From: Vermamoeba vermiformis
Lineage: Eukaryota > Tubulinea > Echinamoebida
DNA: 64,000 bases
Reading direction: 5' to 3'
Assembly (NCBI GenBank): GCA_045837725.1
Contig: JBEWZL010000022.1
Coordinates: 62,001-126,000 of the forward strand
Of this stretch, positions 24,792 to 34,486 are shown piece after piece. Made by a program: the position numbers and the translations under genes. Numbering within the stretch: the first letter of the stretch is position 1; each line of letters starts with the position of its first letter. Below the pieces are notes generated by a model, which did not search any database, was not told where the DNA came from, and saw nothing but the letters and a program-made list of their open reading frames with translations.

Positions 24792-24923
24792 ACTATGTAT
24801 ATTATAATATATCAGTTGTGGTTAGAATGTGAGTAACGGAAAAAAAGCAAAAGGTAAAACAAACTCCGAAAATTTATCGGCATCAGCACCGGAGTTGAAA
24901 ATCACATCCGTTCAATGAGAACC

Positions 24924-24931
24924 CTTTTATA
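24924..24931 (-). promoter_or_regulatory. TATA box upstream of copy 1
   Basis: TATAAAAG on the minus strand 133 nt before the ATG, preceded by TGACG. The same arrangement occurs before the copy at 25687. Between TATA and ATG lies the near-palindrome CCGATAAATTTTCGG, shared by both genes. Confidence 0.6.
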
Positions 24932-25235
24932 CGTCATGCATTATGGTTAAAAAATTGAAGAACATCTTAAATGAAGAAAGAATTGTTTCGCCGATAAATT
25001 TCTAAATTAGGCAATTAATTTGGTTTGAGATCCGTTTCTGCTTTGGTGCTTATTGAACTGTCGTTAGCATCGGTAATGATTATTTGCACTCCGGATCACG
25101 GATTTTCGTCAAATTATGTGACAACAATTAGCTTGTGCCGATCTTAAGGCAGCTTTTAAACATACGAAAATTACGTTATTTTAAATATGAATCAAAGTGG
25201 CGTATCGATTAAATTTTAATGTCAGCGGTTTGGGA

Positions 25236-25470
25236 GCACATCCAAGGCAGATCCACAGCACCAACAATCGAAAATGAAGTCAACGAGGCTGATTATGCCT
25301 TAGTGGGCGTTGTCACGGCAGAACACAAATAGGGGTGTTGTCTTCGTCGGCCACGGAAAACAATTCCGAAGTTCATGCACACATCAGGCTTGATTATGAT
25401 TAAATTTGAGTCGAACGGAAACCAAAAATCCGATCAACGACAACACTGACCTGTGTAGGTGACGTTGATT
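25236..25470 (-). pseudogene. Decayed fragment of the small secreted family
   Basis: Pieces of exon 3 and its flank, in the family order but with large internal losses. On the plus strand one reads the tail block (AATGAAGTCAACGAGGCTGA), then directly the start of exon 3 (GTTCATGCACACATCAGGCT), then a splice-donor remnant (TGACCTGTGTAGGTGACG). The Cys core, exon 2 and exon 1 are missing. It is flanked by sequence also found beside the intact copies, so it is one unit of the tandem array that has collapsed. Confidence 0.75.
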
Positions 25471-25686
25471 GTAAAGGGAATCCAAAAAAATTTAAATATT
25501 TGAAAATTAAAAGGAAAATAATTATTAGCGCGAATTAACTTTCCCATAATAGATTTATCGATTTGTGACACTTGCTTTGGGAACGTATTTATTATGTTAT
25601 GCATGAACTAATAATGAACTGTGATGATGATTGCGTTACATTTAATAATAACGGAGTTAAGAAAAGGCAAGGCAGATCCGCAGCTC

Positions 25687-26594
25687 TTACAAGAAGAAAC
25701 TGCAAGAGGCGACAGCGGCACCAACAATCGAGAATGAAATCAAAGAGGCTGATGATGCCTTAGAGGGTGTTGTCACGGCCGTAGGAACACTAATTGGGGC
25801 AGCAATGGGTTCGGCGATTGGTTCCGTGGTCAACGGGGTTGGTGTTGCTCCAGGAGGGGCGGGAGCCTGGGGACAATAGAATCCGAGGTGAAGACTATTC
25901 ACTGTGTCTGATGCACATGTGGCGTCCTGCATATTGATTGCTTGTGCGCTACATCCGAAACCAGATGAGAAGAAGAGATCGGCAGCGCCGTTTACGCATG
26001 AAGTAGCCTTAAATGAATAGGTAACGTTGTCTGCGTCGTCCACGGCTGTAGGTCCGTAGTTCATGCAAACATCAGGCTTAACTGTGATTAACGAGAGTCA
26101 GATTTGAGTCCTCTAAAACGGAAAAAAAATTAGATTTGTAAAAAAACTTACCTGCGTAGGTGAGTGCAATATTTTCATCCATATCTGTACAATCCTTACT
26201 ACCCACATAGGCGAAAGATGCAAGTAGAGCGTAAGCCCAATCTAGTGAGAATTCCAAAACGAACTCACCAAGGCCTTTTTGAATGTCATAGTATTGCCCG
26301 TCAGATGAAGGTGTGCATCCGATGGAGCGATAGTAATTCTGTTTGAAAATCAGTATTATTCAACCGACATCAGTATTATTTACTGTATTCACAACTTGCC
26401 GCGACAACTGATATTTAGTTTTACTAAAAAGGCTAAATTATTGGCAAACGTACCTCTGGATAAACGGATGGAATGTTAATAAATCCAATGCGACTCGAAT
26501 TTGAGCAGTCGCTGCTTGTGTAAACGGAAACACGAACAGCTGATCTTGCGTAGCCAATCAAGCAGAGAATAGCGATAACAATGGCGATCTTCAT
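25687..26594 (-). CDS. Small secreted GPI-type paralogue, copy 2
   Basis: Start 26594, signal peptide MKIAIVIAILCLIGYARS. Exon 1 ends RIGFINIPSVYPE; exon 2 (about 26158-26340) has SIGCTPSSDGQYYDIQKGL and LDWAYALLASFAYVGS; exon 3 begins VKPDVCMNYGPTAVDDADN. Phase is kept at both introns (acceptor CACAG|TTAAG). The Cys core (YSFKATSCVNG ... FGCSAQAINMQDATC) is followed by a Pro/Thr linker with EPIAEPIAAPI repeats and a GPI-like hydrophobic end. Very close to the copy at 27118 in exon 3, with about 300 bp of shared upstream DNA with copy 1. No domain recognised. Confidence 0.82.
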
Positions 26595-26723
26595 ACTATG
26601 TAGTTATACTATGTCAGGTGTTGTGGTTAGAATGTGAGCAATAGAATAAAAGACAAAAAGCAAAACTCCGAAAATTTATCGGGATCAACATCGGTCGAAA
26701 ATAGCAGCCGTTCAATGCAAACC

Positions 26724-26731
26724 CTTTTATA
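26724..26731 (-). promoter_or_regulatory. TATA box upstream of copy 2
   Basis: TATAAAAG 130 nt before the ATG, in the same context (TGACGTATAAAAGGGTT) as copy 1. Confidence 0.6.
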
Positions 26732-27117
26732 CGTCATGCGATATGATGCAAAATCGAAGTATATCTTTAAATGACAGAATGACTTGTGCGGAACCATTTG
26801 CCGGACACTATTTCTAAATTAGGCAATTAGTTTAGTTTGCGGTCCGTTTCTGCTTTGGTGCTTATTGTACGTTCATTAGCATTGGTAATGATTATTGCTA
26901 TCCGGATTGATGTGAAAACAAGCTGTTACCGGATCTTGTCCTCTTTAAGCCGAAACGAATTTTAAATATGGTTCAAAGTTGTGCATCGATTTTCATTATT
27001 TTTTGTGGGATATGATTTGTAATGCTCGAACTGCCAATAAATGAAATGCTACAATGATTGCATTCGATTTAATATTAACACAGCGAGTTAAGAAAAAACA
27101 AAGCAGATCCACAACCC
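26732..27117. other. Duplicated spacer between copies 2 and 3
   Basis: Carries a block around TTTCTAAATTAGGCAATT and CCGTTTCTGCTTTGGTGCTT (26810-26870) that is also present at 25004-25060. This shows the duplication unit includes upstream DNA. No ORF of note. Confidence 0.6.
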
Positions 27118-28004
27118 TTACAAGAAGTAACTGAAAACAGCTACAGCAGCACCAACAATCGAGAATGAAGGCAACGAGGCTGATGATGCCTTAGCGGGTG
27201 TTGTCATGGCAGCAGGAACACTAATTGGGGCAGCAATGGGTTCGGCGATTGGTTCCGTGGTCAACGGGGTTGGTGTTGCTCCAGGAGCGGCGGGAGCCTG
27301 GGGACAATAGAATGCGAGGAAAATCTCAGAAGTTGTGTCTGCTCCACACGTGGCGTCCTGCATATTGATTGCTTGTGCGCTACATCCGTAACCGTCCGCG
27401 AAGAAGAGATCGGAAGCGCTGTTAACGCATGAAGTAGCCTTAAATGAATAGGTAGCGTTGTCTGCGTCGTTTGCGGAAAGCGGCCCGTAGTTCATGCAAA
27501 CACCAGGCTTGACTATGATTTAATTTTTGAGTTAGATTTGTAACCGCTAAAAAGGAAACCAAAAAAATCAATTAACGATAAAACTTACCTGCGTAGGTGA
27601 CTGAATTAGTTTCATCCTGCTTGCTACAATCACTACCGCCCACAGCTGCGAAAGGTGCAAGTAGGGCGTAAGCCCAATCCGGTGATAATTCCAAAACGAA
27701 TTCATCAAGGCCTTTTTGAATATCATAGTATTGTCCGTCAGATGAAGAAGTGCATCCGATCGAGCGATAGTTGCTCTGTTTGAAAATCAGTATGAGTATT
27801 TGCTGTATGTCAGATTCAACCGACAACGGTTTTTAAAAAGACATTATGTATTGGCTAACGTACCGCTGGATACAGTGATGGAGCGTTAATAAATCCTATG
27901 CGACTCGCATCTGAGCAGTCGCTGCTGTTGTAAACGGAAAGACGAGTTGCGGATCTTGCGTAGCCGATCAAGCAGAGAACAGCGATAACAATGGCGATCT
28001 TCAT
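27118..28004 (-). CDS. Small secreted GPI-type paralogue, copy 3
   Basis: Start 28004 with MKIAIVIAVLCLIGYARS. Exon 1 ends INAPSLYPA, exon 2 contains SIGCTSSSDGQYYDIQKGL and WAYALLAPFAAVGGSDCS, and exon 3 starts VKPGVCMNYGPLSANDADN. The tail keeps the EPIAEPIAAPI linker and a hydrophobic end. Upstream DNA differs from copies 1 and 2: the TATAAAAG box is missing at the equivalent place and only GCCGATAAATT remains, so expression may differ. All exon frames are open. Confidence 0.82.
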
Positions 28005-28715
28005 ACTAAGCCGAGGTGTTGTGGTTTAGCGTAAATAATAGAAAACTAAAATACGCAAAACTTTAAACTTGTGTTTTCTTTGCCGATAAATTAAAAGTCC
28101 GCCAAAAAATCAAAACACTAAATCCGTGTGCTCCTATCAACCTTGAGTGATTATAATCTATCCTGTTTGGTAGAGAAAGCTAACTCTTTGATAATTAACG
28201 TTGGGACAAACTGGATCCTCAACTTCCAAATTTGGTTATTTTGGTTTTTGCGTGCGTTTTAATGTTGGCAGTGTTTTGTAGTTCGAAACTAGCTTCGCTT
28301 GAACCTATACTATGCCAAATAATTATTTAATTATTATTTAACGAGCGTGAATTAAGTCACCAAAAATAGATTTATCGATTTGATTGACACTTGCTTTGGG
28401 AACGTATTTATGATTTTTTCTTGAACTGCCAATAAATGAACTACGATGCCGTAGAATAACCGTCAAAATAGTAACGGTAGTTCGTGTTTATTAATTAGAG
28501 TTTTAAAGCGTAAAAAAATAAACAATACAAAGTGTTTTATTGCGAGATTTCGGGCGACATATCGCTTAGCACGAACTCTTTTCGCGCATTGTGTTACAGA
28601 TGCTAATTGCGTTCCAGTTAAGCTAGTTCCGTCTTGGATGTACTTTGAGAGTTGCTCGTATTGCGGAAATTCAAGCTGAATATGTTTTTGAAGCTAATAC
28701 TAATATTCATTCCCA
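28005..28715. other. Duplicated flank without a gene body
   Basis: Holds upstream DNA of copy 3 (28080-28270, matched at 31900-32060) and, at 28370-28460 and 28595-28615, pieces of the 3' flank of the family (GACACTTGCTTTGGGAACGT; ATGCTAATTGCGTTCCA). No gene body lies between them, which suggests that a copy was lost here or that the Rho-like gene sits at a duplication joint. Confidence 0.55.
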
Positions 28716-29560
28716 TTACTGCACAATGCATCGGTCTTTGTCTTTTTTCTCGCTGATCTCTCTCCGCTGAAGAACTATTTTGGCTACTTCTTGCATCATC
28801 TCCTTTACACCCCGATTTTGGATCGAAGAGCTTCAAAGTATATTAACGGTAGTATTTTATACCGTTGAAGCAGTCAATATTACCATTCAAAGTATTTGAC
28901 GGCCCCAATCTGCTTCGCTAATTCTTCTCCTTCCTCGTGCCTGATTACCTGGCCAGTTCTCAAAGCTTCAGGGTCAGGATGATCATCTCTTAAGTCGGTT
29001 TTGCATCCTACAAGTACAAAAGGGACTTTTGGGCAATGTTGGCGGATCTAGAGACGTCGATCAGGGTTGCACGAGAAAACTCGCTACTAACGAGACTTAC
29101 TTCGGGAATCCACTGTACGATCGTATTAATAACTAATATAATATATGAATTAGTATTATACCGTTGTTTTGACTTCATTAAAGCTTGCTCGATCTACCAC
29201 AGAAAAACACACGAGGAAGATCTCGGTATTGGGATAGGCCGTCGGTCGCATTATTGCTATAATATTTAAGTAGTAATACAAAATTTACGAAATAACGTAC
29301 CATATTCATCTAAACCACCAACAGTCCATAAATCAAAATCAACAGCAAGATCATCATTTGACGCCTAAATCAAATAATTATTTTTAGATATTTTATATTT
29401 TATTCGTTTAATTACCTCAAATATATAGTTGCATGGCCACTGCGAATATAACGCAAACAAAGTCTTTGAAAAAATATTATTAATTAATAAAATTGGTTGC
29501 TACCCCTTGCTTACGCCAGGAACCTCTTCCGTTGGGCAACTTCCATAGTGTAGTGTCCAT
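28716..29560 (-). CDS. Atypical Rho-family GTPase (degenerate switches), 5' end unresolved
   Basis: The C-terminal two thirds match Rho/Rac well: MRPTAYPNTEIFLVCFSVV, a 12-nt exon WIPE, IRQHCPKVPFVLVGCKTDL, LRDD, a Rho insert, GAVKYFECSSIQNRGVKEMM, and a prenylation box CIVQ at the end. Exons 28716-28830, 28884-29047, 29101-29112, 29162-29256, 29301-29364 and 29416-29463 join in phase. The N-terminal third is abnormal: switch I is shortened by about eight residues (NYIFEASND), and switch II reads LWTVGGLDEY where Rac has LWDTAGQEDY, giving Thr at position 57 and Leu at 61. The P-loop exon is not clear; an ATG at 29560 gives WKLPNGRGSWRK at best. It is either a pseudo-GTPase or a decaying gene. 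Confidence 0.65.
29101..29112 (-). other. 12-nt microexon (WIPE) in the Rho-like gene
   Basis: TGGATTCCCGAA is bounded by acceptor GATCGTACAG and donor GTAAGTCTC. It supplies the family motif W-x-P-E between SFNEVKTT and IRQHCPKVP in phase 0 on both sides. Confidence 0.8.
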
Positions 29561-29817
29561 ATTATATGTCTCTGTAATTAAACGGTGAGTGTCAACTGCA
29601 ATAAAAAAATCAGATCGCGTAGCGCACCTTTCCTGTGGTTTTATTGCCAACAAATACGCATTAATTTTCTCATTTATTTTAATTTTTGCTTTTTTATCAT
29701 TATCGTCTATTGTGCTCCATTTCTTTGTTTTTTAGGTTGAGAATCGCATTCCAGTGTTGGTTGTTGATTTATTTTAATAACAAGTCCTACCAAAGGCACG
29801 TCGAAAAGACTTGCCGT

Positions 29818-30680
29818 TTACAACAACACAGACAACGCCACAAAGAATACAGCAACGCAAGCGCCAATGCGACGTGCTTCAGATACTTTGATAGGTGTTG
29901 ACGTCGGCCTTGTGGTACTGGGCTGACTGACTGGTGAAGCGATGGGGGAAGTTGCATTGGCGTCTACAGGCGTATCTATAGGCGTAGATACAGGTTCTGT
30001 CGTTGGTGCAGGAACGGTCGGAGGAGCGACTGGCACAACGGCAATAGGTGCCACTGGGGGTGCTAGGCATTGAGGGTCCGTGGAAACTGAGTTATTGCAA
30101 GTAGGAGTGGCAGTAAAGGAGCTAGAAACACTAGTCGGAAAGCAGTCCACGGTATTGAAGAAAGTGAGGGTAATAGATCCGTCCGAGTCGCAAGATTCAG
30201 TTACTGCAGCAGATTTCGACGCGTTGCTGTCGTAATTCACGCAAACCGCTGTCCCCGAAGCCTTAACTGTTAAGAAAATGTTAGACGTAATCGAAAAACG
30301 TTTTTGGATTTAAAAACCTTACCGGCGAACAACATTTCCGGAAATTCGCACGTAGTATAGAATGACGTTGCAACATAGTGCGTGCTTACGTCAACAGAAA
30401 AATCGACGGAATTAAAAGGGCAACTTACAGTTATGTATTGGGTTAGGCCGACTTGTTGGCAAGTTGCTTCAGTGCATGGGCGACCAATGTCGTACGTCTA
30501 GAAAATTGTTAATTATTTTGGACGTGGTGTGATGATTCTTACTCTGAACTGTGCGATCTTGTTCGTACAACCCGAATCTGAGTAGATCTCGGCTGTGTAA
30601 GGATAGATGGTACCGCACAAAACGGTCTGAAAGGCCCACAATACAATAACTAAACGTAAACTTGGAATAGAGTTGCGCAT
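29818..30680 (-). CDS. Divergent relative of the small secreted GPI-type family
   Basis: Start 30680 with a signal peptide (LRLVIVLWAFQTVLCG). It has the same three-exon plan as the neighbouring family: exon 1 with YSDSGCTNKIAQF, exon 2 with TYDIGRPCTEATCQQVGLTQ and STHYVATSFYTTCEFPEMLF, exon 3 starting VKASGTAVCVNYDSN. The linker is a long Pro/Thr/Val run (APPVAPIAVVPVAPP, STPIDTPV) and the end is hydrophobic (IGACVAVFFVALSVLL), again GPI-like. The shared landmarks (SxSGC, VCVNY) are few, so common descent is an inference. Many Thr/Pro residues suggest O-glycosylation. Confidence 0.78.
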
Positions 30681-31041
30681 AATTGAAAAAATTGTCAAAT
30701 GAATAAAAATTAAATCAGTGAACTTGTCCCAAGCAAAAACCGTAAAAAATGAATTTCGAACATTTAATGCGGCCGGTTCTGAAACACTGAACCTACACGG
30801 TAAAAGCACATAAAATGACGCGATTTGATCCTGTTATTTCTCTCCTCGTGCTAGACAAATGTTAAATCCGAAAAAAAATTTCACTAAAATTAAATTAACG
30901 CACCGTAAGCGCTATTAACTTAAAAATGTTTTTATTTCGCGCTTGAAGAGCTTAACACAAGACTGTAAATATTTTTGAACTAGTAATACATGAACTACGA
31001 TGCTAATTGCGTTCCATTTTAGTACCGCAGATCCACAACTC
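30681..31041. other. Spacer between GPI-type genes
   Basis: AT-rich; near 30985-31025 it contains the family 3' flank (ATGAACTACGATGCTAATTG). Nothing else seen. Confidence 0.45.
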
Positions 31042-31812
31042 TTACATGAACAAACCACAAACAGCTACAGCAGCACCGACCAACGACAACGAAGTCAATG
31101 AAGCTGATGATGCCTTAGTGGGTGTTGTTACGGCAGCAGGAACATTGGTAGTCGGAGCCGCGGTCAACGGGGTTGTTGTAGCTCCGGGAGCGGCGGGAGG
31201 CTGAGGACAATAGAATGCGAGGTAAATACTATTCACTGTGTCTGCTCCGCACGTGGCATCCGGCATATTGATTGCGTCTACGCTACATCCGTAACTAGAT
31301 GCGAAGAAGAGATCGGAAGAGCCGTTTACGCATGAAGTAGCCTTAAATGAATAGGTAGCGTTGTCGTCGTCGGTCACGGAAAACGGTCCGAAGTTCATGC
31401 AAACACCAGGCTTGACTATGATTGAATTTTTGAGTCAGATTTGTAACCGCTAAAAAAGGAATCCAAAAAAATCGATTAACGATTAAACTTACCTGCGTAG
31501 GTTAGTGCATTAGTTTCATCCAGCTTGCTACAGTCATTACCCACAACGGCGAACGACGCAAGTAGAGCGTAAGCCCAATCTAGTGAGAATTCCAAAACGA
31601 ACGCGTCAAGGCCTTTTTGAATATCATAGAATTGTCCGTCAGATGAAGGTGTGCATCCTGTCAAGCGATAGTTACTCTGTTTGAAAAGCAGTATTATTCA
31701 ACCGACATCCGGACAATAATAATATTTAATTTTTATGAAAAAGACATTAATTGTGGCAAACTTACCTGTAGATACCGGGCTGGAGCGTTGATAAATCCAA
31801 CGCGACTTGAAT
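31042..31812 (-). pseudogene. Small secreted GPI-type paralogue, copy 4, start lost by inversion
   Basis: Exon 3 (VKPGVCMNFGPFSVTDDDN, Cys core, GPI-like tail SLTSLSLVGAAVAVCGLFM) and exon 2 (NYRLTGCTPSSDGQFYDIQK, LDWAYALLASFAVVGNDCS) are open and correctly spliced, and exon 1 keeps its 3' part (SSRVGFINAPARYLQ). The codons upstream in that frame contain no ATG before a stop. The missing promoter, ATG and signal-peptide codons lie next to it in the opposite orientation (31813-31899). The body is therefore intact but beheaded; the event looks recent relative to the decay of the fragment at 25236. Confidence 0.8.
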
Positions 31813-31899
31813 CTATTATTTGCTCTAAACCACAACGCACCCGGCATAGTATAACTACATAATATGAAGATCGCCATTGTTATTGCTATTCTCTGCTTG
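31813..31899 (+). other. Inverted promoter/signal-peptide segment of copy 4
   Basis: On the plus strand this reads ACCACAACGCACCCGGCATA, then GTATAACTACATA, then ATGAAGATCGCCATTGTTAT (from 31864) and codons for IAILCL. It is the leader and start of the family, which in copies 1-3 lies on the minus strand. Beyond 31900 the flank again matches copy 3 in the normal orientation. About 60 bp of exon 1 and about 45 bp of leader are missing at the joints. Confidence 0.85.
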
Positions 31900-31984
31900 C
31901 CAATAAAAGTCGCCAACAAATCAAAACTTGAAAAAAACCAATCTCTATTATACGTGAGCATTTATCAACCTTGAGCGATTATAA

Positions 31985-32191
31985 TCATTTTCTGTTCGAG
32001 ATAGATTGTTGTTTTGTTGGATCAACTCCAAATTTAGTAATTTTGGTTTTTGCGTGCGTTTTTAGGCTGATGGACTCAATGTCGAGTGAAGCAGTCAAAG
32101 TGGCACTGATCTTCTTCAAGGCATCGTTGAGTGATTTCAATCCGTTTCCTGCTTCGCATTCAGCGATGGCTTTGCGCATAACGAGAGACAT
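31985..32191 (-). CDS. Hypothetical small protein or 5' end of a broken gene
   Basis: ATG at 32191 opens MSLVMRKAIAECEAGNGLKS and continues as an amphipathic helix (LNDALKKISATLTASLDIES), which looks like true protein. The frame then runs into DNA that is the duplicated upstream flank of the secreted family (same block at 28230-28265), where composition changes. This may be the first exon of a gene cut off by the duplication. No family recognised. Confidence 0.4.
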   Translation of the reverse strand: MSLVMRKAIAECEAGNGLKSLNDALKKISATLTASLDIESISLKTHAKTKITKFGVDPTKQQSISNRK

Positions 32192-32363
32192 TTGCGTGTG
32201 ATTGGTGCAAAAGAAATGAGTGGTGAGTGGTGTTGTTGATTGTTCGATTGAACTGAATGAATCAAAAAGTGTCGTGCCTCTATTTTTGATCGACTACTGT
32301 TCTTTCATTAATAAAAAAATCGAAGGTTGTTTGTAATAATCTCGAGATTCCGTAGCATTACAT

Positions 32364-32582
32364 TTACAAGGATAGAAATGACGTTTTAATAATAAAATTA
32401 GTTCGTACAATTTTAATGTCAAATTTATTACCATTACAAAAACAACAGCCAAATATTCGTTTAAAGTTGGCGGTGCAGGAAGGGCCGAAAATCTTGTCTG
32501 GTCTCGAGTCCCTCCGCTCTCCCGAAAAAACGAGAAGTCTGATCAATTGATATAGAACGAACAACGCAACTGCTATAGACAT
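32364..32582 (-). CDS. Possible short membrane protein
   Basis: About 72 residues from ATG 32582: a hydrophobic start (MSIAVALFVLYQLIRLLVF), then a short Cys-bearing part (RIFGCCFCNG). A hydrophobic start with no neighbour support; it may be chance. Confidence 0.25.
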   Translation of the reverse strand: MSIAVALFVLYQLIRLLVFSGERRDSRPDKIFGPSCTANFKRIFGCCFCNGNKFDIKIVRTNFIIKTSFLSL

Positions 32583-32674
32583 TTTCTTTTCGCACACGAA
32601 ACGGTAGAGGATTAGTTTTGCCGAAGATCTAACACAGTAGCTAAATCCCTATTTAGCTATTTGATTTATTGGCA

Positions 32675-33868
32675 TCAAAAATTACTCTCTTGTTCGATCG
32701 TACCGTTTTCGATCATTTCTCTGCGAATCGATGCGTGTTTGTAGTAGCGAGTGAAGATCGCGAAAGTTGGATCTGCCCAACAAACATAAGCAAATGCAGC
32801 AGTTCTACGAAGTGTTGATAATAAAAGCTGTCTGAAATGTTCCATGTAACGGTCATCTTCATGAATGACAACGGGGAAATTCGGATCTCGCAGGACTTTT
32901 TCTTTGAATTCAGCTTGACCAATGAAAGCTATCACAATGTAGGGGAAATGATACGGCTGATAAAAATCTTGCCAAATACTACCCAACCCTTTCTTACGAT
33001 TGGCCGCTAACTTCATTTGTGAAAAATTTGATGACACGTGTCAAAGATATTTTGAGCGTTTACGTACGACAAGGACTACCACATCTTCATTTTCATGGGC
33101 TCGGTAATAATGATAATTTTGCAGATAAATATCTAACGGAATTGCTCGTAGCCTCCAGATGCTTTTGCAAAAAATGACGTCAACTTTGTATCTGATATGA
33201 TTATATAATTCACTTACTCACGGCAGCGCTTCTTCTGGCAGACATAATCTACTTCTTGCGTAAATGTCCAGTGTCCATCGAACAGCAGCTTTTTGCATTC
33301 TGCAGTTGTCAACGACGAACAATTTTCAACGCCTTTATCGACACAAAACATCCTCCATATAGGTGCCACATTTAGTACTATAGTGTGTCATATTAGTGCT
33401 ATTCGTTAACGTCCAACAAACGTACTTTGATTTAGAAGTTTGTTCACCAAGATTAAATTGAGACAATCTCTCGGGTGCAGGTACGAAGCGAATGAATATA
33501 GCATTTCTGATGGTAATGCGCGTGATATATCAACACCATCGCCATAACGATCACAGTAGGCTGGATCTATTGAAGTTGTTAGTAGGAGGCTTAAGTCCCT
33601 TGTGATTTACATGATGGCTCGGGCGCGTACGGCTCATAAAATCCATTAACATTCTCAATTGTATTTAGTATTGTCTTATCGTATTCGCTCAAGCTTCGCG
33701 AGATCGAGTGGCTGATCGATCTGAAAGCTGACGAAAGATGTGATCCAGGAATCGCTGTCATAAACATTAATACACTTTAAACAAAAGTAATCCATGCAAA
33801 TTCTTACCAATAAAAGATAACAAGGGCGTATAGATCTTCGGCGGCTTTTCTGTAATTTTCGTGGTCAT
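32675..33868 (-). CDS. F-box-like protein
   Basis: Six exons. Start at 33868 (MTTKITEKPPKIYTPLLSF). Exon 2 is Ser-rich (SSAFRSISHSISRSLSEYD). The F-box-like motif is in exon 3: ISRALPSEMLYSFASYLHPR followed by DCLNLILVNKLLN and, after an intron in phase, VAPIWRMFCVDKG. This is the LPxExLxxIxSYLxPxDxxxLxxVxK pattern, which binds Skp1 in SCF ubiquitin ligases. The C-terminal exon (KGLGSIWQDFYQPYHFPYIV ... EQESNF) has no repeat I recognise as a substrate receptor. It lies near the F-box/TM array but lacks TM helices. Confidence 0.68.
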
Positions 33869-34148
33869 AATTTTATTACGTTAATTAAATTATTCTCAGC
33901 ACTACTCATCCGCATATTTATTTCTCTCGTATGCGCGTACCTTTCTTTATCAATTTAATGTTCTTTTCTGGTTTCTCTTTTCTGTACTCTTTTTCCATCT
34001 TCCTTGCGAGCTGACTTTTTCACCACTTAGACGTAGTATTATGCAACTGGTTTTGCACGAGGTATTCAATAAGAAAAGCACCAAAAAAAAACGTTTTTGG
34101 CGAAAGAAAGCAAAGTCGAATCACAAATCCTCCTGGCTGTCAACCAAT
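33869..34148. other. Intergenic upstream of F-box gene
   Basis: Pyrimidine-rich leader region (33940-34020) and a hairpin CCAAAAA...TTTTTGG at about 34080-34103. No gene seen. Confidence 0.4.
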
Positions 34149-34150
34149 TA

Positions 34151-34174
34151 TTACCCGTTTAATTCAAAAAACGA
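34151..34174 (+). repeat. MITE left terminal inverted repeat
   Basis: Begins TTACCCGTTTAATTCAAAAA and ends ACGA; identical to the reverse complement of 34463-34486. Confidence 0.9.
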
Positions 34175-34462
34175 GGAAAAAAATTGATCAATTTTATTGA
34201 AACAACTTTATTGCCGGAATATGAAAGGACAATATTAAATTAATTATTTGAGCAAAAAAAGCGGCGGATCTGGGAGGTTTTTGAAAAAAGTTGCTCGATT
34301 CGACCCAAATCCGCTGAATTTTGTGAAAATACCGCCGAATTCGGGTTCCCCGACCCAATTTTACCCGTAGCGATGGGGTTGATCAATAAACAAGCGCTAT
34401 GGTGGGTCAAAATTCTCATTATATAATAATGTTCATAAAATAAAGTTATCTGACATTTTTTG

Positions 34463-34486
34463 TCGTTTTTTGAATTAAACGGGTAA
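34463..34486 (-). repeat. MITE right terminal inverted repeat
   Basis: Ends GAATTAAACGGGTAA, followed by TA; perfect complement of the left end over 24 bp. Confidence 0.9.

Larger units (their letters stand above)
34151..34486. mobile_element. 336-bp MITE, Tc1/mariner-type ends
   Basis: Bounded by perfect 24-bp inverted repeats and flanked by TA on both sides (34149-34150 and 34487-34488), the target duplication of Tc1/mariner elements. The interior has no long ORF, so it cannot move by itself. It includes G/C-rich stretches (GCGGCGGATCTGGGAGG, ACCGCCGAATTCGGGTTCCC) unlike the AT-rich flanks. Perfect ends suggest recent movement. A full-length partner would be elsewhere in the genome. Confidence 0.85.
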
